Shown piece after piece: positions 45,065 through 57,194 of a DNA stretch of 64,000 nt. How positions within the stretch are numbered: the stretch's first letter is position 1; each line of letters starts with the position of its first letter. Origin of the DNA: Diploptera punctata (lineage: Eukaryota > Arthropoda > Insecta > Blattodea > Blaberidae); the NCBI GenBank assembly GCA_030220185.1, contig JASPKZ010001247.1:1-64000 (forward strand), in the 5' to 3' direction. The notes under the pieces were generated by a model that had not been told where the DNA came from, did not search any database, and was given only the letters and a program-made list of their open reading frames with translations. Position numbers and translations under genes: made by a program.

Positions 45065-47260
45065 AGACTCTTTAACTCATGTTCAAATAGGAGTCAATGA
45101 CCAATCACGTTTCAATGAATTTTGATTTACAACCAATCACAGTCGTGTTTCACCTCGAATTTATCAACTTAACTTTATCATATTAAACAAAGCTCCTCGT
45201 TTTTGACATTCTGAATAGGTCAGAGCATTATTTTGCAGTGACTTATTCTCTAATAATATGTTAATATAGCAATTTATATAGATTTAGAATTAGATTTATT
45301 TATTTAGACTGGTGGAGTTAAGGTCATGTGACCTTCTCTTCCACTCACCAGGACAAACATATGTTACATATAAATACAAAAAAATTACAATAATAGTCAT
45401 ACTAAACAATTAATTATCTGTCAAATTGAATAATAATGATGTCTAATAATACAATAGATGTCTAATAATACAATAGAATTAAATACAATTAAAATTAAAT
45501 TAATGATAGAATGAATACAGAAAGAAATAACAGCTCGAATCTACTATACATAAAAAGAAAAGAAAGAAAATACAAAGAAAGTAATAAACTATGATGAATT
45601 AATTTATCGCTTATTATACAAGGCATTAGGTAAATATATTAACAAATCTTAAAACTATTTTTATTAAATAATGAACAAAAAAAATTTAATGTAATATTAG
45701 TTAGTTGTTTCTGTTAATAATGTTATTTTCAATTTGTTTCTGAAAGATTGTAAAGTTTGGCAATCTCTGACATAGGGTGGAAGGGAATTCTATATTCTAT
45801 GAAGAGAAATTGTAAAATATTTCGAATAATAGGTAGTATGATGAGGAGGGACATAAAGGACACTGTGCTCAAGGGATCGGGTATCTAATTTATGTGTATC
45901 AGAGAGTCCAGTGAAGCGGTGTGATAAATAATAAGGTAATGATGTGTGTGATATTTTATAGAGAAGGCATAGGGAATGGATGATTCTACGATCTTGTAGA
46001 CGAAGCCATGGCAATTGTTCCAGGGATGGTGTAACGTGATCAAATCTGCGTATACCACAAATAAAATGTATGCAAGAATTATGAACACGTTGAAGTCTTT
46101 GGGTAAGAACAGTATTTAGGTCAATAAAAAGAGTATCACAATAATCAAAATGGGGCATTGCAAGTGTTCCTACTAACATTTTCCTTAGAGCAAACGGTAA
46201 ACAATTTCTTATACGGTTTAATGAGTGTATTATTGAGAAGATAGTTTTGCAAATGTTATTTATTTGTTTATTCCAAATTAAATTTGTATCCATTAATACT
46301 CCTAGGTTTTTTACTGTCTCACTATAAGGGATTTGAACCCCATTAAGTTACACATGTAATACTTTATTTGTGTTAATTGAGGATAATAGTCTCTGATGAC
46401 CCATAATTATTGCTTGTGACTTTCTAGGATTTAATTGAAGTCCATATTTATCTGTCCATGCCATTAGCGAGCCAAGGTCCTCATTAATTTTGATTACCGC
46501 GTCATTTAAAGAATATTTGTCTGAGTGAAAGTGGATCTGCATGTCGTCCGCAAATAAATTATGTTTGCAATGTTTTAGGAGTCATATATGTCATTTATAT
46601 AGATTGAAAAAAGCAATGGGCCGAGCACCGAACCCTGTGGAACTCCAGCTTTACGGTAGATGTAAGAAACCTAGAATGCAAGTGGCTACCAGATTGTATA
46701 TATATAGTGCACTAATGTAAACAGATACTACTTGCGGGATATAATAGAAAAACATTTATAGTACCTAATTGATTATACCACAATAAAAAGAAACCACTGT
46801 TTGCACTTTCTTAAACGTATTATTTCCCACATATTTACGTTCCAGAAAAATATAATTGACATATTTACATCATAGGGCATCATAAATTAATTAATAACCT
46901 ATAATGTTGGTTTTAAACAGTTTGACGTGTTCCATTTTTTTCTCCACTAGGGTGCATTCTTACAATATTGCGATCCTTTGACAATAAATAATATGATCTG
47001 TTTGCAGTGATGAACAAATGAAACATTACTAACGTTTCTCATTTGTTTTCAAACACCGCCGTTTACATTAAATATATAAATATTTTAAAGTAACTATATT
47101 TAAATAATGATTTGTGAGTAAACAGCTTAATTGTATTCGTTAAATAGTCCTACGAAATGCCACTCTTGATTTCGAAATAATCTAGATAAATTCACTCGTC
47201 ACTTCGTGACATCATGCATTTATCGATAATTTGGAAATCACTCGTGGCATTGCTTATGAT
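45065..47260 (+). mobile_element. Element M, copy 3, interrupted by LINE A
   Basis: The left arm is 45065-45280 and the right arm 46658-47256. It belongs with copy 4 in having an extra block (AATATAGCAATTTATA..ATGTAAGAA..) that copies 1 and 2 lack; the LINE sits inside that block. Confidence 0.85.
45281..46657 (-). mobile_element. LINE family A, 5'-truncated, in element M copy 3
   Basis: On the minus strand: [18 protein letters not shown] region near 46600-46650, then LMAWTDKYGLQLNPRKSQAIIMG (46348-46470), the C-terminal domain (45790-46293: NKQINNICKTIFSIIHSL, LAMPHFDYCDTLF, GIRRFDHVTPSLEQLPWLRLQDRR), 3' UTR and hairpin AAGGTC-ACAT-GACCTT, then an AAAT-type tail. It is about 90% like the 31221 copy by eye. 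Confidence 0.85.
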
Positions 47261-47261
47261 A

Positions 47262-48140
47262 ATTAATTTGTAAATTAACAGTAATATAGTTGAATGTTAA
47301 GTTTTTTATTTCGCTAGCTTCTAATTTTGGGGAAGCAAGGAAATTAAAATTTAATCCAAGTTGCAGAGTGTGCAGTATGGATATGGTTGGAATTTGACTC
47401 GATGTAAATATTTTCCCATATAACCATAGCCTTATGTGAGGTTAGAGGTATCATTGTTGTTCTTGATTACATTAGATATTTTGTCTTTCTATTATTTCTG
47501 CTTTACCGTAAGAGAAGCTTTGTTTGAAAAATGTATTTATATGTTATTTTATTATGTGGTAAGGTATATCTCTCTGAAAATTTTAGAGATTAATAAATAG
47601 CATTCCAATTATATCTTGATGTTTTCGCAACTTTCTATGTCTTCTGAAATTAAACTCGATTGCAAGTTTCGTGGTTTGTTCCTAGAAAGACTTGATGTTA
47701 ATTTCTTACTTGTTTGATGTGTTGTAAAAAGGTTGTACACTGACACCTCTGCTCACGAGTTGCTTTTGGCAACGTTCTGACCTAGAAACAAAATATCCTA
47801 ATACTTTTTAAAACCACAAATAAAATATATTTTGTATACTTTCTCGATCACTACATCAAATGATTTCCTTTTTAAAATACAGGATAACATTTTCATCTTA
47901 ACTCATAATAGTTTATAATGTTTCCCAATATTACTACAAATGATTGATAGTACGACAAAGATGTTATAAAGTAGAAGGCTCATTTTAATTTTCAGTAAGA
48001 CGACATGAAGAGAATATCATTTTTAGATGTATTAGAAAGGTATCCAGATACAGTAGGCCTACATCTAAGTAGCTAAATAACTTACAGAAATGGTTTCAAA
48101 TGCTGTACCATCTCTATAATCAATTAAGAATACACTAAAA
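47262..48140. other. No feature recognised apart from one TAGGCCTA octamer
   Basis: No coding or repeat match. Octamer at 48054-48061. Confidence 0.45.
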
Positions 48141-48145
48141 ATTAC

Positions 48146-48498
48146 ACAATTAATATAATAATAATAATAATAATAATAATCATAGCTTTATTTTACCTGG
48201 AAGAGTTAAGACCTTAAGGCCTTGTCTACCACTTAACCAGGTTTAAAAAATTACAAAAATGATTCTTACATCTAGAAACAATAAAAATAAATATTACATA
48301 GTACTGTATCTCTATAATATAATTATTATTTACAAAATATTATAAATTTAATCTAGATTTAATAAATTAAACATAGGCCTAAAATATACAAGATTAAAAA
48401 AAATTAGAAAAACATATGACATAGAATGAATTTAACTCTAGAGAAAAATTAATTATTTGACAATAGTAAATCTATAAGCGTGACTTAAAAGTACCAAT
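48146..48498 (-). mobile_element. LINE family B 3'-UTR fragment
   Basis: AAT tail at 48155-48180, CATAGCTTTATTTTACCTGG, hairpin AAGGCC-TTAA-GGTCTT on the minus strand, and the far block ATAAGCGTGACTTAAAAGTACCAA, matching 40690-41050. It carries TAGGCCTA at 48374-48381 where the 40607-42953 copy has TATA. Confidence 0.8.
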
Positions 48499-48972
<474 letters not shown>

Positions 48973-49345
48973 AAATTTTTACGATCTGAATGCAGTACTA
49001 AAATGTCATGAACTCCCGTATCGAAATGCTAACTTCCGTGGATGATTTAATTTCATTTCCTGCATGCAGTACCGAGGAAAAGTTAATCACATGGCCTCAG
49101 CTACTGACCTCAGCGATGAAACCGTTGGGAATCTTTGCTAAAGCGTGTAATTACTCTAATAACCGGCCGGCCTGGTGCACTCTTCCCATAATTACTGCAT
49201 CACTTTTACTTCTTGGTGTTTGTACGACTTTTCTAACCTCAACTTACAGTCCTTGCCTTCCTCCCCACCCACATTGATCCAATAATAATAACATAACTAA
49301 AGTATTAAAAATAAAGGAACTTCCTAATATAAACGAAAAAGCCTA
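48973..49345. other. No gene recognised; one 89-codon frame of doubtful status
   Basis: An open frame at 49008-49277 on the plus strand encodes a mixed peptide ending in LPPHPH. No family recognised; probably chance. Confidence 0.3.
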
Positions 49346-49524
49346 TATAAATAGCCATATGTGAATGTGAGGTCAGCAGCTACGTGATAAGTCTTGGATG
49401 CTAGACTTATCGCGACATAAAGTTTATATAAAAATAACATGAACGAGTTCATGAAAATGAGAGAGACAAACATCAATTGAAATCATACAACTTCAGCGGA
49501 ATCAGCTTATATTAGTTTTTGTTC

Positions 49525-49850
49525 AAGACCAGCCTCATGGGCTAGTATCAGCGTTTCTGACTACTGTTCATGAGGTCCCGGGTTCGATTTCCGGTCAAGC
49601 CATAGGAATTTTTCCTTAAAGGGAATTATTTCTGAGGTTGCCCATGGTCTAGAATTTAGGTTACATTTAGGTTAAGAACACTCCTGGCGCTTTATTATCA
49701 TGTATCACCCATTATATCATCGGGATAACGTAACTCCGCCTTCTAGACGCCCCAAATTCAGAAGTGGGTTACAATTCAACCAATGCCAGGAGAGAACACC
49801 AGAAATGTCTAAATGACAACCTGGGGCATTGAATAAATAAAAAGTTTTTG
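49525..49850 (+). repeat. SINE family S3, full copy with tRNA-like head
   Basis: Head: CTCATGGGCTAGTATCAGCG and B box GGTTCGATTTCC with GGTC flank. The 3' part shares CCGCCTTCTAGACGCCCC, AGTGGGTTACAA, CCAATGCCAGGAGAGAA and GGGGCATTGAATAAATAAA with 14882 and 26645. Confidence 0.75.
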
Positions 49851-49903
49851 TAACCATTACATGTTTCCTTTCCTCAACTTTTTACTGAAAAAAAGTATAT
49901 ATC

Positions 49904-50225
49904 CATCCATACTAATTCTGGCCGAGGACAGGTCTTTCACTGCAATCATAGCATTTTCATGCTATGCTTTGCAGCTATACTAGGGAATTACATATAGGTG
50001 TGGTAGCTTCCCATTGCTTTCCACACTGGTGAAGGATGATGATGATAATGATGGCCAGATGATTTTCGGGGAACGTTGGGCCCTACGCTTCTTGACATTT
50101 GTCTTACAGGTGAGGAGAAACCCCGAAAAAAATTCACCCAGGAGCCTGTCCCGACCGGGAATCGAATCCGGGTCCGCTGCGTGACATGGCAGCACGCTAC
50201 CTCGAGACCACAGTGATGGACTATA
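49904..50225 (-). repeat. SINE family S1, full copy
   Basis: Minus strand from GTCCATCACTGTGGTCTCGAGG to ACTA..GGATGGAT. The Tc1-like element is inserted just outside its tRNA-like head. Confidence 0.9.
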
Positions 50226-50499
50226 TACAGAGTGTAAATGAATTATACCGCACAAATTTAACTGCTTGCAGAGGTGTATTATATAAGTAATTTAATAGGG
50301 AACCGATGGTCTACGAGGGAAAATGGGCTAGTTATAGTGAATAAAAATAATCGACAATTGATGCAGATACATCAATAGGAGAGAAAGGTAGCAAAGAAAA
50401 GTATACTTAGCAGATGATTGCACGCCACTGCACTGGTTAAAGTTGAATCCGTACAAAGAAACCCTTAGCTCAGAGTGAAACACGCTGAATCTGCGTAGT

Positions 50500-50575
50500 T
50501 AATGTGTGGCTTAATGGTTAAAGCGATGGATTTGAGATACGAAGACTCATGGTTCAAATACTGCCATTTTTTTTC
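50500..50575 (+). repeat. tRNA-like stretch inside the left subterminal region
   Basis: TGTGGCTTAATGGTTAAAGCG (A-box-like) and CATGGTTCAAATACTG (B-box-like) with a plausible spacing. A weaker similar stretch lies on the other strand at about 52205-52275. Confidence 0.35.
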
Positions 50576-50712
50576 TGCGTGTGAATTCTGATATATTGAC
50601 ACTGTAATTTGTTCAGTATAGGCATGCGCAAAGTACCTATTCCCATATTGTTTATTACATTAACATCTGATTAGAAGTTACTTCAGTATCAATCGCATTT
50701 CATGAAAGCATC

Positions 50713-51770
50713 ATGAAACATATTTACAGTTATGCTGAACTTGCCGAAATACATCTGATTTATGGTGCAGCACAAGGTAATTGTGCAAGAACTGCTGTCA
50801 TGTACGCTGAGCGGTATTCGAATAGACGCCATCCTCACCGAACAACCTTAGAGTCTGTTGATAGGCGTTTGCGGGAGCATGGGACGTTGAAGATAAACAG
50901 AGTAGACGCCGGTGAAAGACGTACGCGCCGCACAATAGAGTTCGAAGAAATTGTTCTTCATAGGGTGAAAGATGATCCTTCTAATAGTATTCGTGCTGTT
51001 CCACGTGTAATGGGCACTAGCCATCAAAGTGTATGGGAAGTCCTGCACGATGACCAGCTCAATCCCTTTCATCTGCAAAAAAGTACAATCCTTACAGCCA
51101 GTGGACTTCGCTCAACGGGTACAATTTTCTAATTGGGCTTTGTTGCAGCTACCGCACTTCTTTTCCTCGGTGTTATTCATTGATGAGGCAATATTTAATA
51201 CGGATGGGGTGGTTCTGAACTGAAAGAACAGTCATGTGTGGAATTATGAAAACCCTCATGACATCTTCTAGAGGGGCCACCAGCAGAGATTTTCGGCGAA
51301 CGTATGGGTAGGCGTAATTTGTGACCACATCGTTGGCCCCTACCTTTTTCCCCAGAGATTAAACGATGTCATTTATAAGACATTTTTAGAGCACGTCCTA
51401 CCTAGAATGCTAGAAGAAATTCCTCTTCACATCAGGCTCCTCCCCATATATGTCGGAATGTGTGAAATCATTTGGATGAAGTGTATCCTGGCCGTTGGAT
51501 ATAAAAAATGTAGTTCAACTGTAGTGTGGCCAGCTCGCTCTCCAGATCTCTGTACACCTGATTATTTTTGTGGGGACACCTGAAAAAATTGGTGTATGCG
51601 ACACTTGTTGATACAGATGAACTGTTATTTGCACGCATAATCGACGTATGTGATGTACTCCGTAATCCGCGAGATATCTGGTATCTAGAACGGGGTACGA
51701 GAATCCTTTAATCGCCGATGTCGTCTGTGTTGTGAGAATGGAGGTGGCCAATTTGAACAAGTACATCTAA
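50713..51770 (+). pseudogene. Transposase of the Tc1/mariner-like element
   Basis: The first Met frame (50713-51132) shows the N-terminal helix-turn-helix region: YSYAELAEIHLIYGAAQGN, YAERYSNRRHPHRTT, RRTIEFEEIVLHRVKDDPSNSIRAV, SHQSVWEVLHDDQLNPFHLQK. A frameshift at about 51080 leads to VLFIDEAIFNTDG (first Asp of the DDE/D triad), then NVWVGVICDHIVGPYLFP, PRMLEEIPLHIR, and WPARSPDL-TPDYF (last Asp, about 51533-51570). The middle HDGAPAH-type block is degraded. Stops at about 51222 and 51268 and others mean no active enzyme. Confidence 0.85.
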
Positions 51771-52546
51771 TGAGTCTGCAGGTGATTTACTTTTTTCTAG
51801 TTTACTCAAATGTATTGCTTTTATTTCTCAATAACATTCTGTATGTCATGTGTATATACACTGTACCTCTTCATGTTATTAGATTACTCTTATGATCACT
51901 GAACTATCATTATCTAAGTACATAAGTACTGTACAGTACAGTACAATTACACATTTTATTTGCGAAACCTATAGTACTCTACATATGTGTATTACTATTA
52001 CAACCTTTCAAAAAATATCTATAAAATACGTAGGTAGTCATTTGTAACTCATGTACTATGCAGACATTCGAATACCGTATTCTGTAAAATAATAAATAAA
52101 GAATTAAATCAGAAGTAAATCTACGTACGTAACTAATTTACAGTGCTTAATAAAAGAAGGAAGGAATAAAAAGTGTACACGTACTTTAGGTAGTTTCGAA
52201 CGTGATGCATCGATCTTGTATTTGTGCCGGTAGTAAGACTGATATAACCACTGAGTTAAAGGCGCATACTTGTTGCAAATTACAGTCTCTGTATCATATT
52301 ATTTCCATTTTCATTTGAAATAATCAGTGGCGTGCCAACCATTTTATAAATTGAATTATAACTTGGAAATTTTTATTCGTAGACCATTAGTTCATTATCT
52401 CAAAATGCTTATATAATACCCCTCTGTACGTAGTTAAATGTGTGCGGTATAATTAATTTACAACCTGTATATATACATATACATACATATATTTTCAAAC
52501 TACCAGATCGAAGCCATTGCTTAAAACAGAAACTCTAAATTAATAG

Positions 52547-53313
52547 TGACTATTTAACTCATCCCCCAAATGAGTCTTGTTTTACAACCAATCATAGTCG
52601 TGTTTCACCCGATATTTACCACATAAGTTTATCAAATTAAAGAAAGCTCTTCCTTTTAATATTGTGAATAGATCATAGCATTATTTTGCAGTGACTGACT
52701 CTCTAGGAAATACGTTGAATATAGCAATTTATACATGAAGATGTAAGAATCATGGAATGCATGTAGCTCTCAGATTGTCTATATAGTGCACGAACGTAAC
52801 CAGAGAACGTTTGCGAGATATAACAGAAAACATTGTGGCAATTGATTATATCACAATAAAAAGAAACCACTATTTACACTTTCTTACGCGTATTATTTCC
52901 CAGGTTTTAACGTTCCAGAAAAATATAATTGACATATTTACAAATTAATTAATAACATATAATGTTGGTTATAAGCAGTTTGAGGTGTTTCGTTTCTTCT
53001 CAACTAGGGTGCATTCTTACAATATTGCGATCCTTTGGCAATAAATGATATTATCTGGTTGCAGTGATGAACAAATGAAATATAATAAACTTTTTCGTTT
53101 GTTTTCAAAGATCGCCGTTTACATTAGGCCTAAATATATAAACATTTAAAAAATACAATATTTAAATAATGATTTGTGAGTAAACAGCTTAATTTTATTC
53201 GTTAAATAGTCCTAACAAATGCCACTCTTGATTTCCAAATTCTCTAGATAAATATTCACTCGTCACTTCGTGACATCGTGAATTTATCGATAATTTGGAA
53301 ATCACTCGTGGCA

Positions 53314-53320
<7 letters not shown>
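52547..53320 (+). mobile_element. Element M, copy 4, cut at its 3' end by an RTE insertion
   Basis: The start TGACTATTTAACTCAT and the end GGCATTACTTA are present. The terminal TGA reappears at 54841 after the RTE copy. It contains a TAGGCCTA octamer at 53125-53132 where copies 1-3 have only TA. Confidence 0.85.

Positions 53321-53408
<88 letters not shown>
53317..53408. repeat. (ACTT)n microsatellite forming the RTE tail
   Basis: About 23 tetranucleotide units, complementary to the GTAA-type tails of the other copies. The insertion boundary shows it came with the element. Confidence 0.95.
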
Positions 53409-53410
<2 letters not shown>

Positions 53411-54830
53411 CACTGGCACTATCGAACCCGTAGGTTCATGGCCGCTCGGACACAAGCTATCCACACATCCCTATCCTGAGCTAATGCTTTCCAATCATTC
53501 CCTGTATAATCTACTTCCCTCAAATCATAGTTAATGTTGTTCTCCCACCTCATTCTTGGTCTACCAACTAGGCGTTTTCCCTCTGACTTTCCTACAAGAA
53601 GCGTCCATGCACGTCTTTCATTCCCCATACGTGCAACATGTCTTGCCCATCGCAGTCTACGAGACTTGACTGTTCTTATTATATCTGACTTCCTATAAAG
53701 ACCATGTAGTTCATTGTTATATAGTCTTCTCCATTCACCTGTCTGTTCATCTCTCTTTGGTCCAAAAATTTTCCTAAGAACTTTATTCTCAAATACTCGT
53801 AATCTCCTTTCCTCCCTTAAAGTAAGAGTCCATGTTTCGCACCCATATAGGCCCTAATATAACTGGTAGAATAATAGTTTTATATATTTTCAGCTTAACG
53901 TTTCTTGAAAAGAGTTGGGACATCAAAAGTCTCTGCAATGCATAAAGCATGCATTTCCAGAATTGAGCCTATGTTTAATTTCTTTGTGCATCTCATTTCT
54001 ATTTGTGATTATTGTTCCTGGGTATTTGAATTCAGCCAATTCCTCAAAATTTCCCTCATTTGTCATTAGCTGTCCATTTCCATTATATACTGAATTTCTA
54101 CGTGTGACCATATATTTAGTTTTACTGATATTTACTTCCAGTCCCAATTTCTTAGTGTTACTCAATAGTGTGTGCGTGTTGGCCTTTAGTATCTCCTCGC
54201 TATCGGCCAGTAGTACTACATCATCAGCATAAACTAACAGCTTATTAATACCATTGAGTTGTAAGCCTTCCTCATTCTCCAAAGAGTTAATGGCATGCTC
54301 TAGTACAAAATTAAATAGTAGAGGAGAGAGTGCATCTCCTTGCTTCAACCCATTCTGGATTTCAAAAGTGTCTGAAAACTGTTTGCCTGCACGCATCCTA
54401 CTCTTTGAGCCATTTAGACACATTCGTATAAGTCTAACTAACTTTTTAGGAATTCCGAACTCCAGCAGGATACTATATAACTTCTCCCTCTTAATTGAAT
54501 CATATGCTTTTTTGAAGTCTACATATAGTTGATGTACAGTACCATATTATATTCCCATTTCTTTTCTAAAATCTGTCTTATACTAAAAATCTGATCTGTT
54601 GTAGACCTTTTTCTTTTAAATGCACATTGACGATCTCCTAGAATGACATCAATATAGGGAGTAAGTCTGCTTACTAATATATTTGTTAGAGTTTTGTACG
54701 AAGTTGAAAGTAATGAGATGCCCCTGTAGTTGTTGCAATCAGTTTTATCTCCTTTCTTATATATTGGTACGATAATTGATTCCTTCCATTCATCTGGAAG
54801 AGCTTCTTTTTCCCAAATCATACTAAGCAA
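53409..54830 (-). pseudogene. RT C-terminal two thirds of the RTE-like element
   Basis: In order on the minus strand: KKGDKTDCNNYRGISLL, KRKRSTTDQIFSIRQ, GLKQGDALSPLLFN, LVYADDVVLLADS (54205-54245 region), EFKYPGTIIT, and in a further frame SEGKRLVGRPRMRW ending VRAAMNLRVR. The frame is broken near 54545, near 53930 and at the 7-bp TAGGCCCTA insertion at 53848-53856. Confidence 0.85.
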
Positions 54831-54843
54831 CCATTACTTATGA

Positions 54844-55500
54844 TATATTTCTAACTAAGATTAGTAAAATCTGAAGATTATATTATAGGCCTACTTCTAA
54901 TATACATACCGCAACTAAGTATATTGAAATAATTTCAGAAAATACTCAATATGAAAGTCCACTGTAATATAGGCCTACATATCCATTAATTTTATTTTTT
55001 ATGAACAAGCATTGAAGTGTTTTCAGTAGGTCCAGAATTTCACAAATACAAAGTAATCATAACTATAATTATTATAATAATTATAATTATTTTAATTTGT
55101 CAGCTTATGTAAATAATATTGTATGCTTAGTGGATGATTTAAAGCCATCCATTTCTGTTAGGAATATAATTGTAACGCAGGAGATGAGCAACTACAACTC
55201 GGGAATTTTCCAGATGTAGCTTACCGTATACTTTTCTTACACCAAGATTCTAATGTATCATACACATACGAGAAGCTGAATAGCACACTTTTAATTTACC
55301 AATCCAAGAAAGTTCCTTAACAAAAATCCGATATTGTCCGAATTAGAACCCGATTATCTCAGACGCCACTAATAACGACTATATAAATACATTTTCTTAT
55401 AATTTATAAAGTTTATGAACTCGTGTTACCTTGAGGTTGTGTGAAATATTTAGCATTAAAAAGACAGAGATTATATATTAATTTAAATAATGTAATGTAA
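54844..55500. other. No gene; two TAGGCCTA octamers
   Basis: Octamers at 54886-54893 and 54970-54977. An AT-rich symmetric patch lies at 55055-55090. Confidence 0.45.
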
Positions 55501-55504
55501 AGTA

Positions 55505-55765
55505 AAGCAATCCCACTACAGGCCTCAGGAGGCCCTTGGGTAGTAGCAGGTTAAGGCTCCTACTTTTCTGGACAATCGGCACTTGATGTCAGCCGGGTTC
55601 TCAGCCCTGCGTGACGGCCGCCTTTACCCCAGAACAAAGTATGGTACTCATTTCCGTTAGAGGTTGAGTCGACCCCAGAGCGATAGTGCCGCCAAAAGGT
55701 TTGGGTCAGTTTAAAAATCCTGACCGCACCGGGATTCGAACCCTCAACCTGACGTGCCCCACATC
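55505..55765 (-). repeat. SINE-like family S5, better copy
   Basis: The minus strand starts with a tRNA-like GAGGGTTCGAATCCCGG B box. The body includes CCAAAAGGTTTGG, CCGTTAGAGGTTGAG and CTCAGGAGGCC blocks, shared with 8763-8985. Confidence 0.65.
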
Positions 55766-55965
55766 TTAAAAAAATCTCTGTAGCTGTGTGTATGTGTTCC
55801 CATGTCACCCACTGCACTTTTCGAGATCTGAGTTCTACGGAATTCGGATAGATGGCTTTAATATGGTATATTTTCAATTTAAACACCACTTCTGTAGACC
55901 ACTTTCTGTACATGATGTTTAGCCTACTTGCATTGCGTACAGGCAGGAGTATAGGAAAATTATGT

Positions 55966-56290
55966 CCTCCGCTGTGGTCTCGAGGTAGCGTGCTACCTTG
56001 TCACGCAGCGGGCCCGGGTTCGATCCCCGGTCGGGACAGTTTTTCTGGGTGAGGTTTTTATCGCGGTTTTTCCTCATCTGTAAGACAAATGTCAGGAAAA
56101 CTTTAAGGCCCAAACGGTCCCCGAAATCATATGGCCATCACCATCCTTCTCATTATCATCATCATCTTTCACCGGTGTGGAAAGCAACGGAAAGCTACCA
56201 CACCTACAATTCCCTAGTAAAGCTGCAAGCATAGCATGAAAAAATGCTATGATTGCAGTGAACGGCCTGCCTTCGGGCAGAATTACTATG
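55966..56290 (+). repeat. SINE family S1, full copy
   Basis: From TCCTCCGCTGTGGTCTCGAGG to GAATTACTATGGATGGAT. It is followed by (TA)n and another copy. Confidence 0.9.
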
Positions 56291-56306
56291 GATGGATAGG
56301 GAATAT

Positions 56307-56328
56307 TATATATATATATATATATATA
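56307..56328. repeat. (TA)n microsatellite between two S1 copies
   Basis: It joins the 3' end of one copy to the 5' end of the next. Confidence 0.9.
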
Positions 56329-56703
56329 GTCCACCGCTGTGGTCTCGAGGTAGCGTGCTGCCTTGTCACGCAGCGGACCCGGGTTCTATCCCCGGTCGGG
56401 GCAGTTTTTCTGGGTGAGGTTTTTATCGGGGCTTTTCCTCACCTATAAGACAAATGTCAGGAAAACTTTAAGGCCCAAAAGTCCCCGAAATCATATGGCC
56501 ATCATCATCCTTCTCTTTATCATCATCATCATCTTTCACCGGTGTGGAAAGCAACGGAAAGCTACCACACCTACAATTCCCTAGTAAAGCTGCAAGCATG
56601 GCATGAAAAAATGCTATGATTGCAGTGAAGGACCTGCCTTCGGGCAGAAATACTATGGATTGCAGTGAAGGACCTGCCTTCGGGCAGAAATACTATGGAT
56701 GGA
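56327..56703 (+). repeat. SINE family S1, copy with duplicated 3' end
   Basis: The final 40-bp block ATTGCAGTGAAGGACCTGCC..ACTATGGAT occurs twice (about 56619-56658 and 56659-56699). Confidence 0.9.
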
Positions 56704-56719
56704 TATATATATATATATG

Positions 56720-57189
56720 AATGTGTGTGTGTGTGCGTGCGTGTGCGCGCATTTGTGTAGAATAACTGTATTGTATGAGGGATGCTGATAATGAAGAGAA
56801 GAGAGAAGGTGAGACCTGGTGCCGGTTCTATAGCCTACTACTATAGAAAAGAAGCAAAAGGACCCCCAGGCTTAATGTCCCCATCCAAAGGAAGAATCTT
56901 AAAACTCTAGGATACTATAGTTTAGCTTTTATGTTTAGATGTTTCATGTAATTCTTATGAAATTATATGTTATTCACAGTTCTACATGAGTGGAAATTAA
57001 CATCGCCTGTCGTCACACATCAGTGACAATAACTATAAAAAAGGATACACATAAGTAGACCAATCTAAACCAAAGTGTTATAGTAACAATATACAACTTT
57101 TTTATCCCGATGCCGAAAACCCTTACTGTCTTTACGTATTTTGTTCAGACGCTCAGATAAACGATGGATTAGTGTTTTATTACCACGAT
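56720..57189. other. No gene recognised
   Basis: A GT/GC-alternating patch at 56721-56752, otherwise unassigned. Confidence 0.45.
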
Positions 57190-57194
57190 CCATT

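Larger units (their letters stand above)
50228..52467 (+). mobile_element. Tc1/mariner-like DNA transposon with about 90-bp inverted ends
   Basis: The left end 50228-50316 and the right end 52377-52467 are inverted repeats with about 80-85% identity: CAG-GTGTAAAT-AATTATACCGCAC, ATTTAACT, CAGAGG-GTATTATATAAG and ATGGTCTACGA are shared. TA flanks both ends (50226-50227, 52468-52469). The length is 2240 bp with a transposase in the middle, so both ends of the element are present. Confidence 0.85.
53312..54840 (-). mobile_element. RTE-like copy inserted in element M, exact boundaries
   Basis: CATTACTTA occurs at 53312-53320 and 54832-54840 as the target duplication. The body is 53321-54831: an (ACTT)n tail to about 53408, then the family 3' end and coding region back to the point corresponding to about 7025 in the 6041-8445 copy. 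By eye it is well over 90% identical to that copy. Confidence 0.9.

Noticed and set aside
49008..49277. 89-codon plus-strand frame
   Set aside because: No recognisable motif, no neighbours supporting a gene, adjacent to microsatellite; within chance expectation.
53295..53534. Leu-Thr-Tyr repeat frame
   Set aside because: Translation of the (ACTT)n LINE tail followed by antisense LINE sequence.
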